33,992 nucleotides of DNA, taken from the NCBI GenBank assembly GCA_013822275.1, contig PNKC01000027.1, positions 1-33,992 of the forward strand. Direction: 5' to 3'. This document shows positions 1 through 8,327 of the stretch, in pieces; the first letter of the stretch is position 1, and every line of letters begins with the position of its first letter. The DNA comes from Anaerolinea sp. GTDB lineage: Bacteria > Chloroflexota > Dehalococcoidia > Tepidiformales > Tepidiformaceae. The position numbers and the translations under genes are program-made. The notes beneath the pieces are model-generated. The model saw only the letters and a program-made list of their open reading frames with translations, was not told the origin of the DNA and did not search any database.

Positions 1-282
1 AGCGAGTGGGCGACGGGCCAGGGTTACGAACCCGCAGCAGTGAATACCTTCCTGCAAGTCGCGGACTACTATCTCGTTGCCCAGGCTCTTGCCAGTCATC
101 ACACGGTGGTCACACATGAGATCCCCTCCACGTCCACCAAACGGATCAAGATCCCGAACGCGCGCATCGGTATGGGCGTCAAGGTCATGACTCCGTACGA
201 GATGCTCCGCGTTGAGCGCGCTCAGTTTGTCCTGGGATCGCCGGCGCCTCCCGGCTCTCGGCCTGTATCGGGTCCACGGTGA
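1..282 (+). CDS. DUF4411 family PIN-like protein, C-terminal part
   Basis: This is the 3' end of a gene that begins before the window; frame 1 is open from base 1 to the TGA at 280-282, giving 93 residues. The segment ADYYLVAQALASHHTVVTHE, followed by a Lys/Arg-rich IKIPN stretch and MTPYEMLR, matches the C-terminal half of DUF4411 proteins. These have a PIN-like nuclease fold and are usually toxin components paired with an upstream antitoxin or HTH protein. The acidic N-terminal active-site residues lie outside the window, so completeness cannot be judged. The last 14 residues (Pro/Gly/Ser-rich) look like a non-conserved tail. The following 90 bases to the next gene hold a TTGACA at 299-304 without a convincing -10 partner. 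Confidence 0.75.
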   Translation, partial: SEWATGQGYEPAAVNTFLQVADYYLVAQALASHHTVVTHEIPSTSTKRIKIPNARIGMGVKVMTPYEMLRVERAQFVLGSPAPPGSRPVSGPR

Positions 283-380
283 ACGGCCGCGCGGTCTCTT
301 GACAGCCTGCCAACGCCCAGCCGACGACAAACTTCTCGGCCCACCAAGAAATGGACAACCCAGGCGGCCGGTTTGCCCCG

Positions 381-386
381 TATACT
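381..386 (+). promoter_or_regulatory. -10 element TATACT for the SirB1-Crp-GDPD-HemW run
   Basis: TATACT lies exactly 7 bases before an in-frame GTG at 394. This spacing is that of a leaderless promoter, in which transcription begins at or next to the start codon. No good -35 hexamer is visible, as is common for such promoters. Confidence 0.45.
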
Positions 387-393
387 GAGTGCA

Positions 394-1227
394 GTGATTA
401 GTGACGTTTCTCACGAATTCGCCGAGGCCATCCGCGGAGCAGACCATGATGTGGACCTGTTCGGCGGGGCGATGCTTATCGCCCGCCTCGGCGGCCACCA
501 TGTGGACCCGCACCGCGCCGCCTCCCGGTTGGACCTGATCGCGGAGACTGTGCGCGACTATGCCGGCGAAGCCGCCGGGGCGGATGCCCTCGCCCACGCG
601 ATCGACTACCAGCTCTTCACCATCGCCGGGTTCCACGGCAACACGGGAAACTACAACGACCCGGAGAACAGCTACCTGGACCGCGTCATCGACCGGAAAA
701 CGGGCCTCCCCATCACCCTTTCGCTGGTCTACATGGAAATCGCCCAGCGCGTGGGACTGCGCTGCGACGGTGTGGGCTTCCCCGGCCACTTCATCGTGCG
801 CTGCGGCGAGCCGGAGGCGGGCATCTTCGTTGACCCGTTCGAGCAGGGCGCGAGGCTGGACCGGGAAGAGTTGCTGGCCCGGCTGCGGAGCATCGACATC
901 GGTGCGGCGAGCCCCGAATCGTTCCTCTCCGCCGTGACACGCCGCCAGATCCTGCAGCGCATGCTCAATAACCTCCACGGCCTGTTCCGCGCCCGGCGAG
1001 ACATGGAACGGTGGCACGCAACGACCAACCTGCTCCTCCAGCTAGAGCCATGGAACGCGCCGCTGACGGGCGAGCGCGGGATGTTGAGTTACCGGCTTGG
1101 CAATCCCGCCGCGGCGCTCGATGATCTGGAGCGCTATGTCGAAGCAACCGGCCGCCCGCGTGTCAGCGCGGGGGCGCTCCGGCTATTGGACGAACTTCGC
1201 CTCCAGCAAGGGGGCCGCGAGGAATGA
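394..1227 (+). CDS. SirB1-type transglutaminase-like/TPR protein
   Basis: The protein contains a Transglut_core2 (SirB1 N-terminal) domain. The hallmark block RKTGLPITLSLVYMEIAQRV is followed by GLRCDGVGFPGHFIVRC, with the conserved Cys and the Gly-His of the transglutaminase-like fold. The C-terminal third (from about residue 185) is helical and resembles the TPR-like tail seen in this family. The biochemical role of SirB1 proteins is poorly known; most are thought to be non-catalytic or to have unassigned substrates. I place the start at GTG 394, behind a -10 element, giving 277 residues. A TTG at 373 in the same frame would add seven residues but would lie upstream of that -10. The stop overlaps the next gene by ATGA (1224-1227), so the two are translationally coupled. 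Confidence 0.8.
   Translation: MISDVSHEFAEAIRGADHDVDLFGGAMLIARLGGHHVDPHRAASRLDLIAETVRDYAGEAAGADALAHAIDYQLFTIAGFHGNTGNYNDPENSYLDRVIDRKTGLPITLSLVYMEIAQRVGLRCDGVGFPGHFIVRCGEPEAGIFVDPFEQGARLDREELLARLRSIDIGAASPESFLSAVTRRQILQRMLNNLHGLFRARRDMERWHATTNLLLQLEPWNAPLTGERGMLSYRLGNPAAALDDLERYVEATGRPRVSAGALRLLDELRLQQGGREE
397..418. promoter_or_regulatory. CRP/FNR-type operator candidate
   Basis: The 22-base inverted repeat ATTAGTGA-N6-TCACGAAT has the GTGA-N6-TCAC core of CRP-family sites and matches in 7 of 8 arm positions. It lies just downstream of the TATACT -10, overlapping the first codons of the SirB1-like gene. The second gene of this run encodes a Crp/Fnr protein, so autorepression is a natural reading. 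That functional link is inference. Confidence 0.45.
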
Positions 1228-2015
1228 GGATGACCACGGAAGCTCTCACCCGGCCCGGTTCAGCGGCTGCGCCAAGGGGCCACCAGGCCCTCCAGCGTTC
1301 GATCGCCTGGTATCTCCGGCAGCTCAGCCGAGTGCTCAACGTCCTCAGCGATGAAGAGCTGGAGAGGCTGATCCCCATGCTCACGGAGCGGAGCTTCCGG
1401 CCCCGCCAGGTGCTCTTCGCCGCCGGTGACCCGGCGGAACGCGTCTACCTCCTCCTGAAAGGCCGGGTGAAGATCTACCAGGTGGCCGAAAACGGCAAGG
1501 AGATCATCCTCGACGTGGTCGGCAAGGGCGGTATCGTTGGCGACATGGCGATCGTCGAAGACGGCGAGCGCACGGCCTGCGCCGCGGCCATTGATGAAAC
1601 CGTCGCGGTCAGCATCACCTGGGAGGACTTCTCTCACCTCCTCCAGCAATCGCCCAAGCTTGGATTCGCGATGATGGAGCTGATGGCGCGGCGCCTGGCG
1701 GGGATGCAGCGGACGTTCATGAACATCGTATCCAAGCCCGTATCCGCCCGCCTCGCGGATACCCTTCTCAACCGCCAGGAAGAAGGCGTCATCCAGCTTG
1801 GCCTCACCCACCAGGAGCTCGCCCAGACGATCGGGACGAGCCGCGAGACCGTGACCGCACTCCTCAGCCGCTTCGGCGCCCTCGGCGCGATCGCCCCCAT
1901 TCCGGACGGCTACCGAGTGGTTGACGAAGACCTCCTGGACGACATCGCCAATGGGGACCTCGCAGTGTCGCCGCGGCACCCCGTGGGGTCACAAGCGGGT
2001 AGCATGATCTCCTGA
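1224..2015 (+). CDS. Crp/Fnr family transcriptional regulator
   Basis: This is a cytoplasmic DNA-binding regulator of 263 residues, close to the usual 220-250. An N-terminal cyclic-nucleotide-binding-type beta roll (about residues 45-155) includes the PRQVLFAAGDPAERVYLLLKG and GEIGDMAI-like region (here GGIVGDMAIVEDGERTACA). It is followed by a dimerisation helix and a winged HTH with LTHQELAQTIGTSRETVTALL. The effector cannot be deduced; there is no Cys cluster for an FNR-type iron-sulfur centre at the N terminus. The start ATG overlaps the preceding stop, and a second ATG at 1230 sits better behind GAGGA, so either could be used. The stop TGA overlaps the ATG of the next gene by one base. 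A CRP-like palindrome at 397-418 may be its own target. Confidence 0.92.
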   Translation: MRMTTEALTRPGSAAAPRGHQALQRSIAWYLRQLSRVLNVLSDEELERLIPMLTERSFRPRQVLFAAGDPAERVYLLLKGRVKIYQVAENGKEIILDVVGKGGIVGDMAIVEDGERTACAAAIDETVAVSITWEDFSHLLQQSPKLGFAMMELMARRLAGMQRTFMNIVSKPVSARLADTLLNRQEEGVIQLGLTHQELAQTIGTSRETVTALLSRFGALGAIAPIPDGYRVVDEDLLDDIANGDLAVSPRHPVGSQAGSMIS

Positions 2016-2752
2016 TGGGTAATCCCGGCTCGGGCGTGGCAGGGGGACCCGGCGAGGCCGGGCGCGGCGTCCTGCCCGCGATGGTGGAGGGCCGCGCCGG
2101 GCCCGCCCTCATCGCCCACGGCGGCGGCAACACGGCCGCGTTGGCCGGCGCCGCCATCGCCGAACGGGCGGATTTTGTGGAAGTCGACCTCTGGTTGCAT
2201 CGTGGGCGCTTTGAAGCTCGCCACGAACGCGCGGTTTACCCTCTCCCCGTCCTGTTTGAGAAGTGGTACCTGCGCTGGGCGCCCCGGAGGCCGTTCGGCC
2301 TGGCCGAACTGTTGGAAGAAGCCGCCGGACGCGTGCGCGTCTTCCTGGACCTCAAGGGCGGCGCCGAAGACGCGGCCCGCCTCGTCCGCCGGGCGATTGA
2401 CGAGGCCGGGCCGAAGCGGCCCCGGATCGCGGCCTCGGCCCAACAGTGGCGCATCCTCCGGGCCATCCACGCCGTCGCACCCGAGGTGGAGACGTTCTAC
2501 TCCATCGACGTCCAGGCGAAGCTGGACCTCTTCCTCTCCGTGAGCGAACGCGACAGGCAGCCGAAGGGCGTTTCCTGCCGCCACTCATTACTCACCGCGC
2601 CATTAGTCCAACGCCTCCACGACCGCGGACTGTGGGTGGTGGCCTGGACCGTGGACGACCTCGACAGGGCGGAGTCCCTGGCGGCATGGGGCGTGGACGG
2701 CATTACAACCCACAGGACGGCGGAGTTCCGTTCCGCCCTGCTGAAGCTGTGA
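2015..2752 (+). CDS. Glycerophosphodiester phosphodiesterase-like protein
   Basis: This is a TIM-barrel GDPD-family protein of 245 residues. Enzymes of this family hydrolyse glycerophosphodiesters to glycerol 3-phosphate and an alcohol. Visible family features are the first-strand IAH (His35), the metal-ligand motif VEVDLW (Glu56, Asp58), the second His in RHER, FLDLKG in the barrel centre, and the end block GLWVVAWTVDD...WGVDGITTH. The first motif is odd: the usual HRG followed some residues later by EN is replaced by a short HGGGNT, losing the conserved Arg and Glu. Activity may be altered. The start overlaps the crp stop (TGATG); an internal ATG at 2081 is a possible alternative because the first 22 residues are Gly-rich and not family-like. 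It overlaps hemW by GTGA. Confidence 0.8.
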   Translation: MGNPGSGVAGGPGEAGRGVLPAMVEGRAGPALIAHGGGNTAALAGAAIAERADFVEVDLWLHRGRFEARHERAVYPLPVLFEKWYLRWAPRRPFGLAELLEEAAGRVRVFLDLKGGAEDAARLVRRAIDEAGPKRPRIAASAQQWRILRAIHAVAPEVETFYSIDVQAKLDLFLSVSERDRQPKGVSCRHSLLTAPLVQRLHDRGLWVVAWTVDDLDRAESLAAWGVDGITTHRTAEFRSALLKL

Positions 2753-3918
2753 TTCCACTCTCGGTCTACGTCCACATCCCCTTCTGCACCGTTAAGTGCA
2801 GCTATTGCGACTTCAACGCATACGCCGGCATGGACAACCTGAAGGAGTCGTACGCCGCGGCGCTGGTCTCGGAGGTCCAGGCCTGGCGGCACGTCTTGGC
2901 CGGCGCCGCGATCGCAACCATCGGCTTCGGCGGCGGCACGCCGGGCGAAGTCCCGGCCACCCACATCGCAGCGGTGATCGACGCAATTCGGGCGGAAGCG
3001 ACACTCGCAGCGGGGGCGGAGATAAGCCTCGAAGCGAACCCCGGCTCAATCACGGGTGGCTATCTCGGCGAACTGGCCCACGCTGGCGTCAACCGCATCT
3101 CGTTCGGCGCACAGAGCTTCGACCCCGCGGAACTCAGCTTCCTCGACCGCATCCACTCGCCCGAAGCGATCGGGGCGGCGATGAAGCTGGCCCGGGAAGC
3201 GGGCATCGCGAGCGTGGGCCTGGACCTGATGTACGGGCTGCCCGATCAGAAGATGTCTACCTGGCGTGACTCCGTTTCGTCCGCCGTGGCGCTGGGCGTG
3301 GACCACATCTCGCTTTACGCGCTGACTATTGAAGACGGCACGCCGCTCGCGGGCCGGGTCGAGCGCGAGGAAGTTGTCCCGCTCGACCCGGACTCAGTGG
3401 CCACGATGTACGAAGCAGCGAGCGAATGGCTGGCCGCTGCGGGATACCTCCAGTACGAACTTTCCAACTGGGCGCGGCCGGGGCACGAATCGCGCCACAA
3501 CCAGGTGTACTGGACCGGCGGCGACTACCTGGGCATCGGCGCCGGCGCCCACGGCTTCATCGCGGGAGAACGCTACGAGGACATCGCCCACCCCCGCACC
3601 TACATCCACGCGGCAAAGATGCTGGCGCCATCCGGCCGCCGCCCCAACACCGTGGTCCGCGCCTACCGTCCGGATGAGCCAACGGCGATGTGCGACTGGG
3701 TGACGCTCGCCCTGCGGCGGCTCGAAGGCTTCCCACCGGGGGCTTTCCGGGCGCGTTTCGGGCGTGAACTGGACGAGGTCTTCGGCCCGCCGCTGGCCGA
3801 TTGCGAAGCGGCGGGCGTGCTCTCACGCGGCGAGCACATCAGGCTGACGAGCCGGGGCCGTCTGCTCCACGGTGAAGTGGCGGTGCGGCTCCTCGCCCAC
3901 GCGACCGCCACACGCTGA
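2749..3918 (+). CDS. hemW: HemW, radical SAM heme chaperone / HemN-like protein
   Basis: The 389-residue protein starts VYVHIPFCTVKCSYCDF, with the radical SAM cluster cysteines Cys13, Cys17 and Cys20 followed by DF. This fits HemW rather than true HemN, which carries a fourth nearby Cys. GGGTP (61-65) binds the SAM methionine. Further blocks include EANPGS, RISFGAQSF, LDLMYGLP, SLYALTIEDGTPL and the C-terminal HemN domain with YELSNWARPG and HNQVYW. HemW binds heme and is thought to deliver it to respiratory proteins; coproporphyrinogen oxidase activity is not expected. GTG 2749 overlaps the preceding stop (GTGA) and begins exactly at the conserved N terminus. The frame stays open 300 bases further upstream, but that stretch only shadows the GDPD gene. 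Confidence 0.9.
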   Translation: MIPLSVYVHIPFCTVKCSYCDFNAYAGMDNLKESYAAALVSEVQAWRHVLAGAAIATIGFGGGTPGEVPATHIAAVIDAIRAEATLAAGAEISLEANPGSITGGYLGELAHAGVNRISFGAQSFDPAELSFLDRIHSPEAIGAAMKLAREAGIASVGLDLMYGLPDQKMSTWRDSVSSAVALGVDHISLYALTIEDGTPLAGRVEREEVVPLDPDSVATMYEAASEWLAAAGYLQYELSNWARPGHESRHNQVYWTGGDYLGIGAGAHGFIAGERYEDIAHPRTYIHAAKMLAPSGRRPNTVVRAYRPDEPTAMCDWVTLALRRLEGFPPGAFRARFGRELDEVFGPPLADCEAAGVLSRGEHIRLTSRGRLLHGEVAVRLLAHATATR

Positions 3919-3953
3919 CCGCCCATCACGACACCGTCCCTGAACGCACGTTT

Positions 3954-3982
3954 TTGCCGGGCACGACGCCGCTCTGTAGGCT
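3954..3982 (+). promoter_or_regulatory. Promoter candidate for the FtsX/ABC unit
   Basis: TTGCCG (3954-3959) and TAGGCT (3977-3982) are separated by 17 bases in the only gap of this strand's gene run. Predicted transcription starts near 3989, just before GGAGGG (3991-3996) and GTG 4000. Confidence 0.4.
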
Positions 3983-3999
3983 TGGCCAGCGGAGGGCAA

Positions 4000-6900
4000 G
4001 TGCGGACATTCGGACCTGTCGTACAGATGGTCTTTCAGCGGAGCATTGGGCACTGGCGGATGCTCTCCACGCTGATCGTCGGGATCGTCCTTTCCGCTGC
4101 CCTCATGGCCAGCGTTATCCTTTACTCCGATGCGATCCGCGACCTGGGCCTGAAGCACGCGCTGGAAACGCAGCCCGCCTATTCGCTCGACCTGGAGGTG
4201 AGCGGGACGGCCCCGTCGTTGCTCTCCACCGACTATCCCCAGCGCAAAGCAGCGGCCGACCAGCTTATCCTCGACCGGATGTCGAGCGTGCTTCGCCTGC
4301 TGCTGCACTACGGGCGTTCCGAGACCTTCTTCCTCGCGCCCGCCGGCGAGCCGCTGCCAACCCAGGATGAACTCCTGCCGCGGGCGCACATCCAGTTCCA
4401 GGACCAGCTTGCGAGCCATACCCGGATCGTCGAAGGGCGCGCGCCGGGCGTGGCTGCGGGACCGGCCGGCAACCTGCCCGTCGTCGAGCTCGCCCTCGCG
4501 AAGCCGACGGCGGACCGCATGGCCGTCAAAGTCGGGGACACCTTCGACCTGAGCCTTCACTGGAAGAAAGGAGTGATCTTCCGGGCCGTCGTGACGGGGC
4601 TGATCGAGCCCCTTGACGCCTCGGAGCCGTACTGGTTCGGCAAAACCGACCGTTTCGACGTGAGCTTCACGCGCTGGCCGACCTACCCGTTCTTCATGGA
4701 CGAGGCGACGTTCATGCAGGTCATGCCGCCGGTGGTGCCCGAGCTTGACGTGAACTACGAGTTCTACGGATTCGTCGATACCGGCCGGATTAACGCCAGC
4801 AACGCCCGCCGGGTCGAAGAAAGCACGAAGGCACTCGAACGGGAGGTCCCGGGACAGATCAGCGGGGCGGACCTGCGCACGAAGCTGGCGGTGGTGATTG
4901 GAGACTACCGCGAGAAGCTGTTTTTCACGCGCCTGCCCCTGTTCGCGCTCATGCTCCAGATCGTGGGCATCGTCCTCTTCTTCGTCGTCATGATGGCGAC
5001 GATGGTCATCGAACGCCAGACCGGCGAGATCGCCCTCCTCAAGAGCCGCGGCGCGAGCACCAGCCAGGTGATGGTCATCTACGTGCTCGAAGGGACCGCG
5101 CTGGTGGCCGTAGCAACGCTCACTGGCCCCTTGCTGGCCGCGGGCGCGATCTCACTCCTCGGGCTGACGCCGCCGTTTGAAGAACTGAGCAAGGGCGGCC
5201 TGCTCTCCGTCCACCTCACGCGGGCGGCGTTTGGCCTCGCGCTCTTCGGGGCACTCCTTTCGCTGGCGGCGCTGCTCTGGCCGGCCTACCGGGCGAGCAA
5301 GTTCAGCATCACGAACTACAAGCAGCAGATCTCGCGCCCGCCCCGGCAGCCCGTGTTCCTGCGCTACTACCTGGACCTGGCGCTCATCGCGGTTGGCGCG
5401 TTCGCGTTCTACCAGCTGCGCCAGCGCGGCTCGCTGGTGACGGAGAAGCTGTTTGGTGACCTTTCAGCGGACCCGCTGATGCTCGTCACGCCCACGCTGT
5501 TCATGCTGATGGTGGCGCTGGTGTTCCTGCGGCTCTTTCCGCTGGCGCTGCGGCTGGGGCTCTGGATGTCCCGCCGCCTGGACGGGCCGACCCTCTCGAT
5601 GAGCCTCACAAGAATGGCCCGCAGCCCACTCCAGCACAGCCGCCTGATCCTTTTGCTTATCCTCACCACGGCGGTCGGGATGTTCGCGGCGGGATTCCGG
5701 GCGACGCTGGAGAAGGGGTACAACGACCGCGCGTCCTACGCCGCCGCCGCGCCCGCCCGGCTGGTGGACATCCGGGCGCCGTTGAATATGACCAATGCCC
5801 GCTTCCAGGAAACCATCGGCGCCCTGACCGGGGCTTCCCAGGTGAGCCCGGCTATCCGCCTGGGTGGCTCCATCAGCACCGGCCGCTACAACTCGGAGAG
5901 CGTCCAGGTGCTCGCCATCCGGCCGGACGATTTCGAAGCAGCCGGCTTCTGGCGAGGGGACTTCGCCAGCCGCTCGCGGGCCTCGCTCATGGACAGCCTC
6001 GGCGACGGTCCCGCGAAGTACGAGCAGACGCCCATGGTACCGGTGGAAGCGAAGAGCGTTGGTTTCTGGGCACGCCTCCCGCTCCCGCCGCGCACACCCG
6101 CCCCACAGCTTGGGATCCGGCTCGTCGATGACTCGGGAACCTACTGGGAGTACCCGCTGACGACAGATGCGCCGGTTTCCGGGAGCTGGCAGTTCTTCTC
6201 CGCCAACCTCGCCGCCCCCACCATCCCGAGAGCGGTCGGCGCTGGGCAGCGGCGCGCCCCCACGACTTCGCTCACCTTCGATTCCCTCTACGTGCGCTTC
6301 CCCGGACTCGGCGGCGATACGAACGAACAGGTGACGCTGACATTCGACGACCTCCTCTGGTCGCCCACCCCCACGGCGCGGGGGCTTGGCGCGACCGGTT
6401 TCAGCGACGGCACGGTCTTCGAGTCCTTCGACAACATGGGACCCTACGAAACCATCTCCGGCGTCTCGATCGTTGGCCAGCCAGCGGCTTTGACGGGCGG
6501 CCAGGCTGAATCGCCCCGTTCCGGAGGCGCCGCGAAAGTGACGTTCATCCGTGGCCGCGGTGGCGCCCCTCTCGTGGGCCTGAGGCGCGCGGCCGAATTG
6601 AAGCCGCTGCCAGTGGTCGCCGCGGGCCAGGTGCTGGACAGGATAAAGAAGAAGGTCGGCGACGAGTTCAACCTCTACGTCAACGGCCAGTACGTGTTGG
6701 TGAAGGTGACCGGCCAGTTCGACTACTTCCCCGGCTACGACCCGGCGAAGCGGCTGGGCCTGTTTGTGGCCGACTTCGATACGTTCCAGGTGGCCGCGAC
6801 ACGCGTCCCGAACGTCGCCGAAGGGGCCTACGCCAACGAAGCGTGGCTCACAGGCGCCCCGTCCGGCCTGAACAAAGCCGCGCTCCAGGAGAAGGGCCTG

Positions 6901-7395
6901 ATCGCCGAGCAGGTGCTTGACCGCGACACGATCCACGCCGAACAGGCTTCGGATCCCCTGATCGCGGCCAGTTGGGAAGGTATCCTCTTCCTCAGCTTCG
7001 GCGCGGTGATGCTGATCAGCGCCCTCGCGTTCATCGCCTACGGGTCGATGAGCGCCCAGGCGCGCTCGCTGGAATTCGCGGTCCTGCGGACGATGGGATT
7101 CTCTGGCCGCCAGATCCTCGGCGTGGTCACGTTCGAGCAGGCGTTCGTCATCGTCGCCGGGATCGTGGCGGGCACGCTCCTCGGCTTCCCGCTCAGCCGC
7201 CTGATGATCGGGTACATGGGCCTCACGGAGAACGGGGCCGAACCGCTGCCGCCGCTCGTCTCGCGGGTGAGCTGGCTGGCGGTCGCCACCGTCTACGCCT
7301 CGCTGGCCATCTCGGTGACAGTCACCGTAGTATCGCTGGTGGTGTTGTATTCACGGCTGGCTGTGGGCCGCGCCCTGCGGATGGGTGAACTCTGA
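4000..7395 (+). CDS. FtsX/MacB-type ABC transporter permease, duplicated
   Basis: This is a large inner-membrane permease (1131 residues from GTG 4000). It has an N-terminal transmembrane helix (about 21-41) and a long periplasm-side domain. A first FtsX domain with three helices (about 305-435) contains the typical cytosolic loop IERQTGEIALLKSRGASTSQ. A second half has helices near 450-570, a large outside domain (about 575-960), and a final FtsX domain (about 965-1125) with a second loop EFAVLRTMGFSGRQ. Such permeases work with MacB/LolD-type ATPases in lipoprotein or peptide export, or in mechanotransmission; the substrate here is unknown. The start choice rests on GGAGGG upstream; TTG 3982 falls inside the proposed -10, and ATG 4027 is also possible. 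The stop overlaps the next ATG (TGATG). Confidence 0.85.
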   Translation: MRTFGPVVQMVFQRSIGHWRMLSTLIVGIVLSAALMASVILYSDAIRDLGLKHALETQPAYSLDLEVSGTAPSLLSTDYPQRKAAADQLILDRMSSVLRLLLHYGRSETFFLAPAGEPLPTQDELLPRAHIQFQDQLASHTRIVEGRAPGVAAGPAGNLPVVELALAKPTADRMAVKVGDTFDLSLHWKKGVIFRAVVTGLIEPLDASEPYWFGKTDRFDVSFTRWPTYPFFMDEATFMQVMPPVVPELDVNYEFYGFVDTGRINASNARRVEESTKALEREVPGQISGADLRTKLAVVIGDYREKLFFTRLPLFALMLQIVGIVLFFVVMMATMVIERQTGEIALLKSRGASTSQVMVIYVLEGTALVAVATLTGPLLAAGAISLLGLTPPFEELSKGGLLSVHLTRAAFGLALFGALLSLAALLWPAYRASKFSITNYKQQISRPPRQPVFLRYYLDLALIAVGAFAFYQLRQRGSLVTEKLFGDLSADPLMLVTPTLFMLMVALVFLRLFPLALRLGLWMSRRLDGPTLSMSLTRMARSPLQHSRLILLLILTTAVGMFAAGFRATLEKGYNDRASYAAAAPARLVDIRAPLNMTNARFQETIGALTGASQVSPAIRLGGSISTGRYNSESVQVLAIRPDDFEAAGFWRGDFASRSRASLMDSLGDGPAKYEQTPMVPVEAKSVGFWARLPLPPRTPAPQLGIRLVDDSGTYWEYPLTTDAPVSGSWQFFSANLAAPTIPRAVGAGQRRAPTTSLTFDSLYVRFPGLGGDTNEQVTLTFDDLLWSPTPTARGLGATGFSDGTVFESFDNMGPYETISGVSIVGQPAALTGGQAESPRSGGAAKVTFIRGRGGAPLVGLRRAAELKPLPVVAAGQVLDRIKKKVGDEFNLYVNGQYVLVKVTGQFDYFPGYDPAKRLGLFVADFDTFQVAATRVPNVAEGAYANEAWLTGAPSGLNKAALQEKGLIAEQVLDRDTIHAEQASDPLIAASWEGILFLSFGAVMLISALAFIAYGSMSAQARSLEFAVLRTMGFSGRQILGVVTFEQAFVIVAGIVAGTLLGFPLSRLMIGYMGLTENGAEPLPPLVSRVSWLAVATVYASLAISVTVTVVSLVVLYSRLAVGRALRMGEL

Positions 7396-8327
7396 TGCCT
7401 TCGTACGAACCGGCCCCCGTGCCCGGGACGGATCTCGGCGCTCCGCCGTACATCGATTGCCAGGACCTTTTCAAGATCTACAAGATCGCGAACCTGGAGG
7501 TGGTGGCGCTGCGCGGGCTGGACCTGAAAGTGCGGCGCGGCGAGATGATGGCCATCGTCGGCGCCTCCGGCTCCGGCAAGAGCACGCTCCTCAACGTCCT
7601 CGCGGGACTGGACCAGCCGAGCGCGGGCCGCGCCTTCGTGGGAGGGCGGGACCTGCTCACGATGTCCGGCGGAGAAATGGTGGAGTACCGGCGCACCCAG
7701 GTGGGCTTCGTCTGGCAGCAAACCGGCCGCAACCTCGTCCCATACCTCAACGCGGTCCAGAACGTGGAGGTGCCGATGATCCTCGCGGGGATGTCCCGGT
7801 CCGCCGCGCGGGAACGCGCCACCGAACTGCTCGAAGCCGTAAAGCTCGAACACCGCCTCCACCACAACCCCAACCAGCTCTCCGGCGGCGAGCAGCAGCG
7901 CGTCTCCATCGCCGTCGCCCTCGCGAACAACCCGCCCCTCCTCCTCGCCGACGAACCGACCGGGGAATTGGACTCCGTAGGCGCCGGGATCGTTTTCGAA
8001 CTGTTCGGCGAACTGAACCGCCGCTACGGGGTGACCATCGTGATCGTCACCCACGACCCGGACATCGCCGCCCGCGTGGACCGCGTGGCCGCTATTCGCG
8101 ACGGACGCACGAGCACCGAGATCTTCCGCCGCATCCGCACGGAAGGGAACGAAGCGAAGGTCACGCACGACGAGTACGTACTCGTGGACGCCGCGGGCCG
8201 CCTGCAAATCCCGCGCGAGTTCCTGGATCGTCTGAACATCCACGACCGGGCGAAGGTGCTGATGGGTGAGGGTCGGCTCGAAGTGCTGCCGGAACACCTC
8301 GCCCGCGGCCAAGGGGAGCGGCGCTGA
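7395..8327 (+). CDS. ABC transporter ATPase with AbrB-like C-terminal tail
   Basis: This is a LolD/MacB-class ATPase of 310 residues. Walker A is GASGSGKST (56-64), the signature is LSGGEQQR (162-169) and Walker B is [12 protein letters not shown] (from 182); a switch His follows in VIVTHD (220). Core ATPases of this class are about 230 residues. Here the extra C-terminal stretch (about 258-300) reads [17 protein letters not shown], then a short helix and [10 protein letters not shown], which strongly resembles an AbrB/SpoVT swapped-hairpin domain. Its role is unknown; dimerisation or DNA binding are possibilities. The gene overlaps the permease stop and the next ATPase start, so permease and both ATPases should be made together. 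Confidence 0.88.
   Translation: MPSYEPAPVPGTDLGAPPYIDCQDLFKIYKIANLEVVALRGLDLKVRRGEMMAIVGASGSGKSTLLNVLAGLDQPSAGRAFVGGRDLLTMSGGEMVEYRRTQVGFVWQQTGRNLVPYLNAVQNVEVPMILAGMSRSAARERATELLEAVKLEHRLHHNPNQLSGGEQQRVSIAVALANNPPLLLADEPTGELDSVGAGIVFELFGELNRRYGVTIVIVTHDPDIAARVDRVAAIRDGRTSTEIFRRIRTEGNEAKVTHDEYVLVDAAGRLQIPREFLDRLNIHDRAKVLMGEGRLEVLPEHLARGQGERR

Noticed and set aside
299..327. TTGACA as a promoter for the SirB1-like gene
   Set aside because: No acceptable -10 lies 16-18 bases downstream, and the TATACT at 381 fits better.
5464..6936. A 490-codon open frame on the minus strand
   Set aside because: Shadow of the FtsX-type permease gene; His/Arg/Gly-rich with no family features.
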